Below, piece by piece: positions 1 through 9,162 of a DNA stretch of 64,000 bases. The stretch spans positions 53,210-117,209 of the forward strand of contig DASSYQ010000057.1 of assembly GCA_035703205.1 (NCBI GenBank), read 5' to 3'. The stretch comes from Nitrosarchaeum sp035703205. GTDB taxonomy: Archaea; Thermoproteota; Nitrososphaeria; Nitrososphaerales; Nitrosopumilaceae. Both the position numbers and the translations under genes were made by a program. How positions within the stretch are numbered: the stretch's first letter is position 1; every line of letters starts with the position of its first letter. The notes beneath the pieces were generated by a model, which worked only from the letters and a program-made list of their open reading frames with translations, did no database searches and was not told the DNA's origin.

Positions 1-318
1 GCAATTTTAAACATATTTCCAGATGCCAAGATCAAAACCAATGATTTTTCCATTACATCAAACTCTAAAGATTTACATCTACTTGAAAGAATTTATGATG
101 TTATTCATTCGAATCATTCTCAAAAAATCTATCAAAGACAACTTGAAAAAAATTTAGATAATGATTCTACTTGGTTTTATCTTAACAAACAAGCTGCATT
201 TATTGGAACAGTAGCACTATGCGAAGAAGCAGAAGAATCACCGTTAGGACCAATTAAAGTTGTCATGATTTCTTCTAACATTGATAAAATCATCGATTGG
301 CTAATTCTTGGAACATAA
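1..318 (+). CDS. UPF0201/COG1931 RNA-binding-like protein (5' truncated)
   Basis: Only the last 105 codons lie in the window; reading frame 1 is open from the first base to TAA at 316-318. The tail carries the block LNKQAAFIGTVALC, then ESPLGPIKVVM, and ends after IIDWL. I associate this pattern with the archaeal UPF0201 family (about 140 aa), whose fold resembles a ribosomal-protein RNA-binding domain; its cellular role is not established. Roughly 35 N-terminal residues are missing. It runs convergently towards the sirtuin operon, with 137 bp of AT-rich non-coding sequence in between that contains a T6 run near 413-418. Family call from motif memory only. Confidence 0.65.
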   Translation, partial: AILNIFPDAKIKTNDFSITSNSKDLHLLERIYDVIHSNHSQKIYQRQLEKNLDNDSTWFYLNKQAAFIGTVALCEEAEESPLGPIKVVMISSNIDKIIDWLILGT

Positions 319-455
319 TCAAGTTAGATAGAAAATTCATAGATAGTTCGAGTCTCAATCAGTAATTATAGGCATAAAAGATCATATGATAAAGACTTGA
401 TGCTACATGTTATTTTTTCTATAATTAACGAAATTTTTTAATTATTATTTGGATT

Positions 456-1172
456 TTATTTAAACATTGAAACAAGTTCTGGTAATGCTATAACACTAGT
501 ATTTCTTATTGACAAATCCATATCTGATGACATCATTGTTTTTTCAGGATTTATTTCTATTAGAATTGCATTATTTTGTTTGGCATAAATTGGTAATGTG
601 TTTGCTGGTGATACCACTAAAGATGTACCTACAACTACCATTACATCACATCTACTTGCATAAATTATAGCCTGCTGCCAAATATCTTGGGGAAGAGATT
701 CTCCAAACCATACTACATCGGGTCTTAGAATATTTCCACACTTACATAAAGGTAGTATGTCTACAAATTCAGTTGAAATATCATCTTTGAAATCACAACT
801 AGTACATTTTATTTTTATAATACTTCCATGCAGCTCTAATACTTCTGTACTTCCAGCTCTTTGATGAAGTCCATCAATATTTTGAGTTAATACAACAACT
901 TTTACAAATTTTTCTAGTTCAGCTATCGCATTATGTCCTAAATTAGGTTCTGCAGCAAAAATATTCTTCCTTCTTTCGTTATACCATTCCCAAACTAACT
1001 TTGGATTATCATAAAATGCATTAATTGTAGCCAATTTCATTGCATCATAATTTCTCCATAACCCATCTTTTCCTCTAAAAGTGGGAACACCGCTTTCCTG
1101 AGAAATCCCTGCTCCCGTAACAAACACCACTTTTTTAGCTGCCCTTAGCTCTTTTGTAATTGATTCAAACAT
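456..1172 (-). CDS. cobB: NAD-dependent protein deacylase, sirtuin (class III-like)
   Basis: Sir2 enzymes remove acyl groups from lysines using NAD+. Visible are the NAD motif GAGIS (20-24) followed by ESGVPTFRG, the motif TQNIDGLH (96-103), catalytic His115 in ELHGS, and a zinc site made of CTSC plus CKC before RPDVVWFGE. Y64-x-x-R67 in EWYNERR is the pair that in Sirt5 and E. coli CobB binds the carboxylate of succinyl/malonyl-lysine, so desuccinylase activity is likely alongside deacetylation. Length (238 aa) is normal. It is the last gene of a minus-strand operon, 5 bp after the RNase Z gene. The target proteins cannot be read from context. Confidence 0.93.
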   Translation of the reverse strand: MFESITKELRAAKKVVFVTGAGISQESGVPTFRGKDGLWRNYDAMKLATINAFYDNPKLVWEWYNERRKNIFAAEPNLGHNAIAELEKFVKVVVLTQNIDGLHQRAGSTEVLELHGSIIKIKCTSCDFKDDISTEFVDILPLCKCGNILRPDVVWFGESLPQDIWQQAIIYASRCDVMVVVGTSLVVSPANTLPIYAKQNNAILIEINPEKTMMSSDMDLSIRNTSVIALPELVSMFK

Positions 1173-1177
1173 TTTTC

Positions 1178-2077
1178 CTATTTTATCTCAATTTCTAAAA
1201 AATCTTTTGCAGTGATTACTGAATCATGAAATTGTTCTGCTTCTTCTAAATGTCTGGTTTCATCTTTATATCTAGCTGAAAAATGTGTTAGAATAAGATT
1301 TTTCACTTTTGCATTTTTACTTAATATAGCTGCCTGCTTTGCTGTTGAATGACATGTTTCTTCTGCTTTCTCCCTAGTTTCATCTAAGAATGTTGAATCA
1401 AATACAAGATAATCACATCCTTCGAAGAATTTCTCTAACTCTTTTGTCGGTATTGTATCTCCTGAAATTCCAATTTTTTTACCAGGCCTTTTTTCTCCCA
1501 ACACCTGTTCTGGAGCAATAACTCTTTCTCCAATTCTAATTTCGATTCCATTTTGTAATTGATGCCATAATTTTCCTTCAGGAATCTCTAAATCCTTAGC
1601 TTTTTCTATATTAAATCTGCCAGGCTTGTCTTTTTCTTCAAAAAGATAAGAGTATGTAATAACTGAATGATTAGCTTTACAAGCATATATTGAATAAATT
1701 TTTGATTCAAATATTTTTCCTTCCTTAACTGTTGTAATCATAACTGGAAATGATAATCCAAAGTTTAGTATTTTGATATTAGCAGCTATGAATTCTTCTA
1801 TTCCGTTAGGCCCGTAAATTTCTAGAGGTTCAGTTCTATGTTGCATTGTCATTGTCTGAAGTAGTCCTAATAATCCTATACAATGATCACCATGAAGGTG
1901 TGTAACAAAAATTTTCATTTTTTTATTCCAACCTAAACCTGATCTAAGATAAGAGATCTGTGTAGCTTCTCCTGCATCAAACATAAGAATTTCTCCATCT
2001 CTTTCCAAACAAACACAAGACAATCCTCTATTTTCAGTAGGTTGAGCAGCTGAGGTTCCCAGAAATATTAATTTCAT
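1178..2077 (-). CDS. rnz: Ribonuclease Z (tRNA 3' processing endonuclease)
   Basis: tRNase Z cuts precursor tRNAs after the discriminator base so that CCA can be added; that fits this genome, since neither tRNA in the window encodes CCA. This 299-aa metallo-beta-lactamase protein has the N-terminal FLGTSAAQPT, the zinc motif THLHGDH (59-65), ISGDT near 204-208 and LTHFSARYKD near 263-272, all diagnostic for the short tRNase Z form. Its start overlaps the end of the upstream methyltransferase gene by 4 bp, suggesting translational coupling. It sits with another tRNA enzyme (TrmG10), giving a small tRNA maturation group. Confidence 0.95.
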   Translation of the reverse strand: MKLIFLGTSAAQPTENRGLSCVCLERDGEILMFDAGEATQISYLRSGLGWNKKMKIFVTHLHGDHCIGLLGLLQTMTMQHRTEPLEIYGPNGIEEFIAANIKILNFGLSFPVMITTVKEGKIFESKIYSIYACKANHSVITYSYLFEEKDKPGRFNIEKAKDLEIPEGKLWHQLQNGIEIRIGERVIAPEQVLGEKRPGKKIGISGDTIPTKELEKFFEGCDYLVFDSTFLDETREKAEETCHSTAKQAAILSKNAKVKNLILTHFSARYKDETRHLEEAEQFHDSVITAKDFLEIEIK

Positions 2078-3021
2078 TTTATTAAAATTGTCCTTGTCAA
2101 GCTTTTATGCCTATAGATCTCATATTTCTTTATTGGATTGATCTTCAATTTTTTTTCAAATCCTTTTTTACACATAATAGCTATTTTCTTGCGTTTAGGT
2201 AAGATTGATACAAATTTTTTCATCAATTCTTCAGGATTTTCTGATGATTTTGAGGCGGTTCCATAAGGTAAATCTGTAACAATTCCATCAAATTCATCTA
2301 CCATATTTGTTATTTGACTAAAATCAGCCTTAATTATTTTTGATTCGTAGCCGTTTGCGTCTACATTTTCTTTTGAAATATTACACATTTTTTCATCAAA
2401 ATCTAATCCAATTGCATGAATTCCCATTGATTCAGCCTCTAATAATGTAGTCCCAGTACCACAAAATGGATCACAAACAGTTTCTCCTTCTTTTAATCCG
2501 ATTAAATTTATCATTGCCCTTGTAAGCTTCCAATCTAATTCATGTGGATATTTTTTAATTTTCATTGGTCTATTTTGACTTTCAAATCTTTTTGAAAACC
2601 CAAAAAAATTTTCTTTCTCAGTAAAAATTAGATATATGGTAATATCCGGATTTTCAAGAGATACTTGAGCTTTAGAAAACTTAGTTATCATATCTCCCAT
2701 CGCTCTTTCTAATTCAGGTACATCGAATTGATTTGATGATAAATTAATAATTCTGCATACAAAAGTTTTAGCATTTTTTAAAACTTCAAAATTCTCCTCA
2801 TCTAAAAATAATCCCGACATCTTTCGTAGAATTTGACCAGAAACCTTCACAAAAGTTGCACGTTTTGTAATTTGCTCCCAACTAATTTTTGATTGTATAA
2901 TTACTAAGTTTGATGATATTTTTATTTTTGCAAACCTGTCATATGTTTTTGCAATTGAAATTACTTCATCAATTGCAATTTCTAAATTATCTTTAGTTAA
3001 AACAAAAAAACTTTCTGGCAT
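2074..3021 (-). CDS. tRNA (guanine-10-N2) methyltransferase, Trm-G10/Trm11 type
   Basis: Archaeal Trm-G10 methylates the amino group of G10 in tRNA to m2G or m22G using S-adenosylmethionine. The N-terminal half (about 1-150) fits a THUMP RNA-binding region; the C-terminal half is a Rossmann methyltransferase with motif I DPFCGTGTTLLEA (about 184-196) and the amino-methyltransferase motif DLPYG (about 249-253; the D/N-P-P-Y class). Length 315 aa is usual. It overlaps prs by one base (TAATG junction) and rnz by four, so the three are almost certainly cotranscribed. Both tRNAs in this window carry G10, so substrates exist. Exact product (mono- or dimethyl) is not visible. Confidence 0.88.
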   Translation of the reverse strand: MPESFFVLTKDNLEIAIDEVISIAKTYDRFAKIKISSNLVIIQSKISWEQITKRATFVKVSGQILRKMSGLFLDEENFEVLKNAKTFVCRIINLSSNQFDVPELERAMGDMITKFSKAQVSLENPDITIYLIFTEKENFFGFSKRFESQNRPMKIKKYPHELDWKLTRAMINLIGLKEGETVCDPFCGTGTTLLEAESMGIHAIGLDFDEKMCNISKENVDANGYESKIIKADFSQITNMVDEFDGIVTDLPYGTASKSSENPEELMKKFVSILPKRKKIAIMCKKGFEKKLKINPIKKYEIYRHKSLTRTILIK

Positions 3022-3899
3022 TATATTATTGCCTTCGCAATTGTATTCGAAACATCCACTAAAGATGTTTTTCCAGGAATTGTATTTGTACTGATTATTT
3101 TACTAACTCCTGCTTTTTTAATTTTCTCTTCTGCGTCATTTCTAAGTAAAGCATGTGTACAAGCAACAAACACTCGCTTACATTTTTGTTTCTTAAGAAA
3201 TTCTGTAGCTTTGATAATACTTCCACCCGTACTAATCATATCATCAACTAAAATCAAATCTCTGCCTATTATCTCATCAAAATTTGAAGATTTGATTTCT
3301 ACTTTTCCAGTTTTACGATCACGCCGTTTTTCAAGTGAAATGTATTCTGTCTTTAAAAATTTAGCAAATTCTTTTGCTCTCTCCTTTCCACCCTGATCCG
3401 GAGAAACAACCAAAGGATTTTTCAATTTTAGTTTTGAAAAATATTTTGCTAAATCTGGAATGGCAGTTACATTCTTTGATTTTATATTAAAATATTTCAA
3501 TCCGATCATACTGTGAATATCTACAACAATTATTCTAGATACTCCTACACTTTTGAATAACTTAGCAATGACTTTCATTGTAATTACTTCCCCTGGTAAG
3601 AATTCTCTATCTTGACGAGCATAACCCATGTACGGTATTACAGCAATTACTTCAGTTCCAAATTCTTTTGCTTTTGAAATTATTGATAATACCCGAATAA
3701 GATTTTCATCCACTGGTGGATATGTTGACTGAATAACAACAATTTTATTTTTTTGAAGTTTTCCTTCAAGTGTAATTTTACTCTCACCATCTGGAAAAAC
3801 TTTCAGTTGTGCTTTTATCAAATCTGCTCCCAGTCTTTTTGCTAATTTTTTTGCAAGATCTTCAGATGAACTTCCAGATATGATAGTAAATTTTGTCAA
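3021..3899 (-). CDS. prs: Ribose-phosphate pyrophosphokinase (PRPP synthetase)
   Basis: Makes phosphoribosyl pyrophosphate from ribose 5-phosphate and ATP for nucleotide, histidine and NAD synthesis. Two phosphoribosyltransferase-fold halves are present: FPDGES and the segment YARQDREFLPGE near 100, the IIVVDIHS block near 122, VSPDQGG near 166, and the PRPP loop DLILVDDMISTGGS (about 213-226). Length (292 aa) matches archaeal class III-like enzymes. It is the first gene of the minus-strand operon prs-TrmG10-rnz-sirtuin; an AT-rich TATA-like stretch (minus-strand AAATTTAAG, plus about 3926-3934) lies roughly 30 bp upstream of the start. Confidence 0.95.
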   Translation of the reverse strand: MTKFTIISGSSSEDLAKKLAKRLGADLIKAQLKVFPDGESKITLEGKLQKNKIVVIQSTYPPVDENLIRVLSIISKAKEFGTEVIAVIPYMGYARQDREFLPGEVITMKVIAKLFKSVGVSRIIVVDIHSMIGLKYFNIKSKNVTAIPDLAKYFSKLKLKNPLVVSPDQGGKERAKEFAKFLKTEYISLEKRRDRKTGKVEIKSSNFDEIIGRDLILVDDMISTGGSIIKATEFLKKQKCKRVFVACTHALLRNDAEEKIKKAGVSKIISTNTIPGKTSLVDVSNTIAKAII

Positions 3900-4047
3900 C
3901 AGTTCAACGACAAAGAAGGGGTTCTTAAATTTTGATGGTATTACAGTTCACAATTTTTGTGATCAACATTTCTGTTTTCATTAAAATAATTGCTAAAATC
4001 TGAATAATATCTTTCAAGATATTGGTAGAACCTTTTTAAAACAACTA

Positions 4048-4701
4048 TTGTTTTATTCTTTATTGAATTTTAAAAATTTACTATTGTTTTTATTAATAAC
4101 TCCAGGATTGATTGGTACTGCATTTGGTCATACAATTGACTCTGTTAATGGATATAGATTGGAGATTGGTTGGATGAATGAACCAGTTGTTTCTAAAGAA
4201 ACCAATGGAATTGAATTATTTGTTAGTCCTCTTGAGCCTAATTTAGAGCTCGAAGAACAAAAATTCAAAAATGGTATTCCTGGGCTTGAAAAATCATTAA
4301 AAATACAATTATTATACAAAGAAGAAAAAATAACACTCTCTCTATCTCCAGATCATAATGTTCCTGGGAAGTACTATGCGTTTGTTAATCCTACAATAGC
4401 AGGATTTTATCAAGCAAATGTTTTGGGAAATATTGGAGAAACACCAGTGAGTTTATCTATGCATCCGCCAAAAGTTGATGAACGATCTTACATTGAATTT
4501 CCAGAATCATCTGACATTACACTAAATCAATTAATCGATGGACATACTTCCCTTGTTGGAGAAATAAATGATCTGAAAGAATCAGTTACTAAACTAGAAA
4601 AATTAAATCAACAAATGAATATTGGTTATATCAGCATTAGTTTAGGAATTATAGGAATTATAATTGCATCAATTGCTCTTTCTAAAACAAAAAGAAAATA
4701 A
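4048..4701 (+). CDS. Exported, C-terminally membrane-anchored protein
   Basis: Starts with TTG. A hydrophobic signal segment (about 9-27, ending near AFG-H) is followed by an extracytoplasmic beta-rich domain of about 150 residues, a short helical/coiled stretch (about 165-188), and a C-terminal transmembrane helix (about 192-210) ending in KTKRK, so the protein should face outward with a short cytoplasmic tail. The start of the mature part (HTIDSVNGYRLEIGW) resembles small copper-resistance/YtkA-like exported domains I recall from ammonia-oxidising archaea, but no clear metal-ligand set is visible. Single gene, divergent from prs and convergent with the permease. Function unknown. Confidence 0.75.
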   Translation: MFYSLLNFKNLLLFLLITPGLIGTAFGHTIDSVNGYRLEIGWMNEPVVSKETNGIELFVSPLEPNLELEEQKFKNGIPGLEKSLKIQLLYKEEKITLSLSPDHNVPGKYYAFVNPTIAGFYQANVLGNIGETPVSLSMHPPKVDERSYIEFPESSDITLNQLIDGHTSLVGEINDLKESVTKLEKLNQQMNIGYISISLGIIGIIIASIALSKTKRK

Positions 4702-4725
4702 CAATAGTATCATACAAGTTAAATT

Positions 4726-6015
4726 TTAATTTGATTTTACTTTACGTTTTTCATAAAATAAATAAAAAACTGTACCAATACCTATTATCATTAGTCCCAC
4801 AAAAACCACTTGAATTTCAAACTGAAATGCCATGTATAATGAAATTCCTAATCCGAATATTGGTAAAATTGGAAATTTACCAATATTGATAGGAACTCTA
4901 AATTTTCGTTCAATGTTTGGTTCTGTATATCGAAGGACAATTACAGCCAAATTTATTGCTGCAAAAGTTATTACAATAGCAAAGACAGTAATATTTGCAA
5001 CAATTACGATATCTCCAATTAAAGAAAAACCAATGGCAATTAACATCAGTACAATAACTGCCATCCATGGTGTTTTGGTTTTAGAATGAACTTTTGCAAG
5101 AATATCTGGAAATAATTTTTCTCTTGCCATTCCATAAATCATTCTAGAACCAGCTACAAGTGTAATCAAGACAGTGTTTGTTATAGCAAAAAGTGCAATT
5201 CCAGAAAGTATTATGTGACCCTGTGTACCCAATCCTCTTTCTGCTACATCCGCTAGTGGCGCAGCTGATAATGAAAGATCTTCCCAGTTAATTACTCTAA
5301 CAACTGCTAAAGAAACCAATACATAGATTATTCCTGATATCATAACTGACAAAATTATTGCTCTTGGAATGATTTTTTTTGGATTACGTACTTCTTCTGC
5401 GACATTTGCCATATCCTCAAATCCAATAAAAGCGAAAAAAATTAACACAAATGCAATTATAATACCCGTAAATCCAGTTGGACTTTCAAAATAATTAACT
5501 GGTTCTGGTTCACTAATGGTAAAACCAATTATGATAATCAGAATTAATCCAATAGCTTCAATTACTGTAAAAATTGTGTTTGTCCAAGATGACTCTCTAA
5601 TTCCTATAAAATTTATTATTGAAAGAATTCCTATCAATACAATTGCAGATATTGTTACTGGAATATTCAAAAATTCTGAAAAATAACCACCAAATCCTAA
5701 GGCTACGGTTGATGCCGTAATCATAGATGTAATTGCAGTTAACCATCCAATAATAAAAGCAAAAAAATTATTTTTGAATGCGTTTTTTATGAATGTATAT
5801 TCTGCAGCTGCTTTAGGAAATATTGACGATAATTCAGCATAACTAAATCCTGCAAATAATGCAACAATAGATCCTAAAACAAACGCAATCCATACAGAAT
5901 CTCCTGCTAATCCAGCAGCTTCACCTATCAGTACATAAATCCCGGCACCAAGAATTAGTCCTACTCCATACATAGTAAGATGGAAAAGTCCCATTCCGCG
6001 TTTTAGTTCAAACAT
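4726..6015 (-). CDS. APC-superfamily amino acid permease
   Basis: A 429-aa integral membrane protein with about twelve predicted helices. The first helix carries GLILGAGIYVLIGEAAG, the unwound-helix substrate motif of the amino acid-polyamine-organocation family, and a segment near 200 (FFAFIGFEDMANVAEEVRNP) matches the conserved helix 6 and following loop. It probably imports an amino acid or related cation-coupled substrate across the cytoplasmic membrane. The gene after it in the divergent direction is unrelated; upstream, on the same strand 69 bp away, is a four-CBS protein that could sense adenylate state. Substrate cannot be told from sequence. Confidence 0.88.
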   Translation of the reverse strand: MFELKRGMGLFHLTMYGVGLILGAGIYVLIGEAAGLAGDSVWIAFVLGSIVALFAGFSYAELSSIFPKAAAEYTFIKNAFKNNFFAFIIGWLTAITSMITASTVALGFGGYFSEFLNIPVTISAIVLIGILSIINFIGIRESSWTNTIFTVIEAIGLILIIIIGFTISEPEPVNYFESPTGFTGIIIAFVLIFFAFIGFEDMANVAEEVRNPKKIIPRAIILSVMISGIIYVLVSLAVVRVINWEDLSLSAAPLADVAERGLGTQGHIILSGIALFAITNTVLITLVAGSRMIYGMAREKLFPDILAKVHSKTKTPWMAVIVLMLIAIGFSLIGDIVIVANITVFAIVITFAAINLAVIVLRYTEPNIERKFRVPINIGKFPILPIFGLGISLYMAFQFEIQVVFVGLMIIGIGTVFYLFYEKRKVKSN

Positions 6016-6084
6016 TTCAACACTCCGATATTTTGGAAAGCAAGATTAATCAATTCAATCTTTAGATATAAAATCAGTTTTGAT

Positions 6085-6936
6085 TCAATACAATTCTTTG
6101 TATTTTGACTTTAATTCTTCATGAGGTCCAACTATAGAAAAAGCCTTTACAACATCAGTTTTACTCACAATTCCAACCAAATTTCGATTTGAATCCACTA
6201 CTGGAATTCCACCAACTTTATTTTTTATCATTTTACTTGCTGCTAATGCTAAATCTTCTTCCTCGTTTATTGTTAAGAATTCATCAGTTAGTAAGTCATT
6301 TACTGTAAGTTTTTCTCTATTTATTGGAAGTAAGTAATCTCTGGAACGTGTATTACCTTTAGTAAAATAATCACTATGTGTTAACAACGTATTAGTACTA
6401 ATAAGACCTACTGGAAAACCATTTTCATCTGTTACAACTAACCTTGAAACATGATTTTTATTCATTAAACTTAATGCAAATTTAAGAGAATCTGATTTTC
6501 TACATGTAACCACTTTTTTACTCATAAAATTTTTCACTAAATATTTTCCGCCAAATACACTGGCATATGATTTTGTCAGATCTGTTCTTGAAACAATACC
6601 TACCAATTCTCCATTATCGTCAACAAGAATAACTGAACCTATTTTGAAAGTTTCCATTCTTGCAGCACATTGATCAAAATGATCTTCTGTCCCATCAGTT
6701 ATTGTAATTACATTTTTTTGCATTACATGTTTAATTGGAATTTCGTCTAATGCATGTGCAGTTTTATCTTCTTCAAGAAATCTGTTGATATCTCTTTCAG
6801 TAATAATTCCCACAGGTGTATTTTTAACTGCAACTACTATGTGTTTAATAAAATTTGTTTGCATTTGTAACAATGCATCAAAAATAGATGATTCTGGTTG
6901 AATAGTAATTACAGGCGATGAATATCTTTTTTCCAT
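6085..6936 (-). CDS. Four-CBS-domain protein
   Basis: About 283 aa consisting of four consecutive CBS motifs and nothing else. Each repeat shows the GIIT/GIVS-x-T/RDL pattern (for example PVGIITERDI, LVGIVSRTDL, PVGLISTNTL, LVGIVSKTDV). CBS pairs form Bateman modules that bind AMP, ATP or similar ligands, so this is a likely energy or nucleotide sensor acting on a partner protein. I chose the ATG at 6936 rather than the one 15 bp upstream because a Shine-Dalgarno GAGGT stands 6 nt before it, inside the longer frame. A second four-CBS gene lies 3 kb away. Partner unknown. Confidence 0.85.
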   Translation of the reverse strand: MEKRYSSPVITIQPESSIFDALLQMQTNFIKHIVVAVKNTPVGIITERDINRFLEEDKTAHALDEIPIKHVMQKNVITITDGTEDHFDQCAARMETFKIGSVILVDDNGELVGIVSRTDLTKSYASVFGGKYLVKNFMSKKVVTCRKSDSLKFALSLMNKNHVSRLVVTDENGFPVGLISTNTLLTHSDYFTKGNTRSRDYLLPINREKLTVNDLLTDEFLTINEEEDLALAASKMIKNKVGGIPVVDSNRNLVGIVSKTDVVKAFSIVGPHEELKSKYKELY

Positions 6937-7017
6937 ATTTCTACCTCTCATTTTTTAATTTAAAACAGAACATTGATTATCAAACATGATTTCAATAAAA
7001 TAAAAAGAAGCTAATAC

Positions 7018-7350
7018 TTATGAGGTATTAGGAACAACTTCGATTTCTATATTGCTTCCATTAAATGATGTAGCTATTGCTTTAATTCTACTCTTGTATA
7101 GAAAGTATTTTTTACCATCTTCACTAATGGAACCAGAAATTCCTAATAATTTGTTATCATGTAAGGTTTGCAGTCTTCTATAAACCGTACTTATAGGAAT
7201 TTTAGTTTCAGCACTTATTTCCATAGCAGATTTTGGTTTTTCCATCGAGTTTTCCAAAATAGCTCGACAATATTTGTCTGATATGACTTCAAGAATAGCA
7301 TCTTTTCTAGAGTCATCTTCAATTTTTCTTCCCGAAATTAATGCTTGCAT
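7018..7350 (-). CDS. Winged-helix (ArsR-like) transcriptional regulator
   Basis: A 110-aa protein with a single DNA-binding wing-helix domain. DAILEVISDKYCRAILEN forms the first helices, PKSAMEISAETKIPISTVYRRLQTLHD (about 39-65; split here for description) the helix-turn-helix, and the following LLGISGSISEDGKKYFLYKS the wing. The C-terminal tail is a short beta segment. No metal-binding cysteine pair of classical ArsR is seen, so the signal is not a soft metal by this evidence. A TATA-like GTTATATTAA (minus strand, near plus 7368-7377) lies about 20-27 bp before the start. It faces away from the dehydrogenase at 7515 and is near CBS and transporter genes, possible targets. Confidence 0.8.
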   Translation of the reverse strand: MQALISGRKIEDDSRKDAILEVISDKYCRAILENSMEKPKSAMEISAETKIPISTVYRRLQTLHDNKLLGISGSISEDGKKYFLYKSRIKAIATSFNGSNIEIEVVPNTS

Positions 7351-7514
7351 GTTATTATCATCTCATTTTTTAATATAACAAGTAAGAACACATTGCCATG
7401 CAGTGCACCCATTACAGGCACAAATTTCATACTAGAAATACAATTGGACCTTAAATTAGCCACTTCAAACAATTTATCTTATCATTATTACAAAATAGAA
7501 GAGATAGGACCAAA

Positions 7515-8417
7515 ATGATTTCTATAATAGGTAGTGGTAGAGTTGGTACAGCGATTGCTTTTCTTTGCATATCTGATTCACTAGATGATGTTCTGTTGGT
7601 AAATCGTACAAAAAGCAAAGCAATGGGTGAGGCTTTAGATATATCCAATGCCATACCTGCAAATTCAAATGTTTCAATTCATGGTACTGATGATTTTTCC
7701 AAAATAAATGACTCTGACATTATTGTGATTACAGCCAGTACAGGAATTTATATGAAAAATAGAACTGAAATGATAAATACTCAAGTTATAATGATTAAAG
7801 AAATTGCAAAACAAATAAAAAAACACTGTCCTTCTGCAATCATATTAATAGTGTCTAATCCATTAGATGTTCTTACATATGTTTTTCAGAAAGAAACTCA
7901 ATTCTCAAGAAATAAAGTGATAGGAATTGCATCAAGTTTGGATTCAAGTAGATTTAGATACTTGCTTTCAGAAAAATTTAAAGTTAAACAATCTCAAATT
8001 ACTGATGCAATAGTATTAGGTGAACATGGAGATTCAATGGTTCCAATATTCTCCAGAGTAAAAATTAATGGAAAAAATATACTTGAACTAATTGACAATA
8101 AAGAAGAACAAATTATCTCAACTGAAATTCAAAACTATTGGAAATCTTTAAGACTTTTAAAAAGTAGATCACAATTTGGTATTGCTAAAAATACTTTTGA
8201 TGTTATAAAATCTATTATTAAAAATGATGAATTATTCATACCGGCATCAATTGTATTAAATGGTGAATATGGTGAAAAAGACGTTTCGATGGGAATTCCT
8301 GTAAAGATAAACAAAGATGGAATTAAAGAAATCATAGAAATAAAATTAAATGAATCTGAAAATAAATTATTAAAAATATCAGCTCAAACTATACGAGATT
8401 ATATAAAATCACTTTAA
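7515..8417 (+). CDS. mdh: Malate/lactate dehydrogenase family protein
   Basis: NAD-dependent 2-hydroxyacid dehydrogenase of the LDH/MDH family, 300 aa. The dinucleotide fold begins IIGSGRVGTA (Gly6, 8, 11); VSNPLDVLTY and the catalytic GEHGDSMVP (about 169-177) follow. Family knowledge suggests malate dehydrogenase of the citric acid cycle. However the specificity loop after TAS reads TGIYMKNRTEM, lacking both the Arg typical of MDH (PRKPGM) and the Gln of LDH at the equivalent place as I align it, so the substrate is less certain than the family. ATG start; divergent from the winged-helix gene, convergent with the VIT1-like gene 12 bp away. Confidence 0.85.
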   Translation: MISIIGSGRVGTAIAFLCISDSLDDVLLVNRTKSKAMGEALDISNAIPANSNVSIHGTDDFSKINDSDIIVITASTGIYMKNRTEMINTQVIMIKEIAKQIKKHCPSAIILIVSNPLDVLTYVFQKETQFSRNKVIGIASSLDSSRFRYLLSEKFKVKQSQITDAIVLGEHGDSMVPIFSRVKINGKNILELIDNKEEQIISTEIQNYWKSLRLLKSRSQFGIAKNTFDVIKSIIKNDELFIPASIVLNGEYGEKDVSMGIPVKINKDGIKEIIEIKLNESENKLLKISAQTIRDYIKSL

Positions 8418-8429
8418 ATACACAATTAA

Positions 8430-9113
8430 TTATTGAACTAAAAAGTTGAGTCCATATCCTACAAAATATGCAACTAAAGCTGCAATTCCACCAATGATTA
8501 ATGTGTAGAACCCTGATCTTATTTTTGATTTTCTAACTATTTTTCCTTTAATCATACCTACAAGAAAAAATGAAGCCATTACAGATATCGTTGAATAAAC
8601 AAAAGCTTCAGAATTTGCATGCGTTCCCATAAAAATAAAAATCATAAATGGAATTAATGGAATTATCCCAATCAGATTAAATCCAATAAAAGTACTGATT
8701 GCACTGTTTAACGGACCTTTTTCATCCTCAATTAATCCCAATTCTTCCTTCATCATTGTATCTACCCAAACTTTTCGTCTTGATGTGATTATTCTGACTA
8801 TTTCTTCTAATAATTCATCTTTGAATCCTTTTTTTTTGTAAATCTCTCTGATTTCATCTTTTTCTTGTTCTGCTAGATTGTCAATTTCCCATTCTTCTTG
8901 TTTTCTTTTCATTTCAATGAATTGATTTCTAGCTTTTGATGCCTGATAATTTGCTGCTGCCATTGAAAATCCATCTGCAAACAGGTTACCAAAACCAAGA
9001 ATCAAAATAATTGCTGGAGACAATGAAGCACCAACAACTCCTGCAACAATTGCAAAAGTTGTAACTGCACCATCAATAGAACCGTAAACAAAATCATCAA
9101 AATGTAGCTTCAT
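8430..9113 (-). CDS. VIT1/CCC1-family iron/manganese transporter
   Basis: 227-aa membrane protein. The N-terminus (FVYGSIDGAVTTFAIVAG, then GFGNLFADGFSMAAANY) matches helices 1-2 of the vacuolar iron transporter family, followed by an amphipathic cytosolic segment (about 60-125) with the Glu-rich metal-binding pattern KRKQEEWEIDNLAEQE and the Y-x3-GF motif, then three further hydrophobic helices (about 137-160, 165-185, 200-224). Such proteins export or store Fe2+/Mn2+; in a cell without vacuoles export is the likely direction. It lies between the dehydrogenase and a four-CBS gene that are not obviously functionally tied. Confidence 0.88.
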   Translation of the reverse strand: MKLHFDDFVYGSIDGAVTTFAIVAGVVGASLSPAIILILGFGNLFADGFSMAAANYQASKARNQFIEMKRKQEEWEIDNLAEQEKDEIREIYKKKGFKDELLEEIVRIITSRRKVWVDTMMKEELGLIEDEKGPLNSAISTFIGFNLIGIIPLIPFMIFIFMGTHANSEAFVYSTISVMASFFLVGMIKGKIVRKSKIRSGFYTLIIGGIAALVAYFVGYGLNFLVQ

Positions 9114-9162
9114 GTTTACAATTTAGAGTAATTCCCTGTTTTAATATATTCTTGAAATTTTC

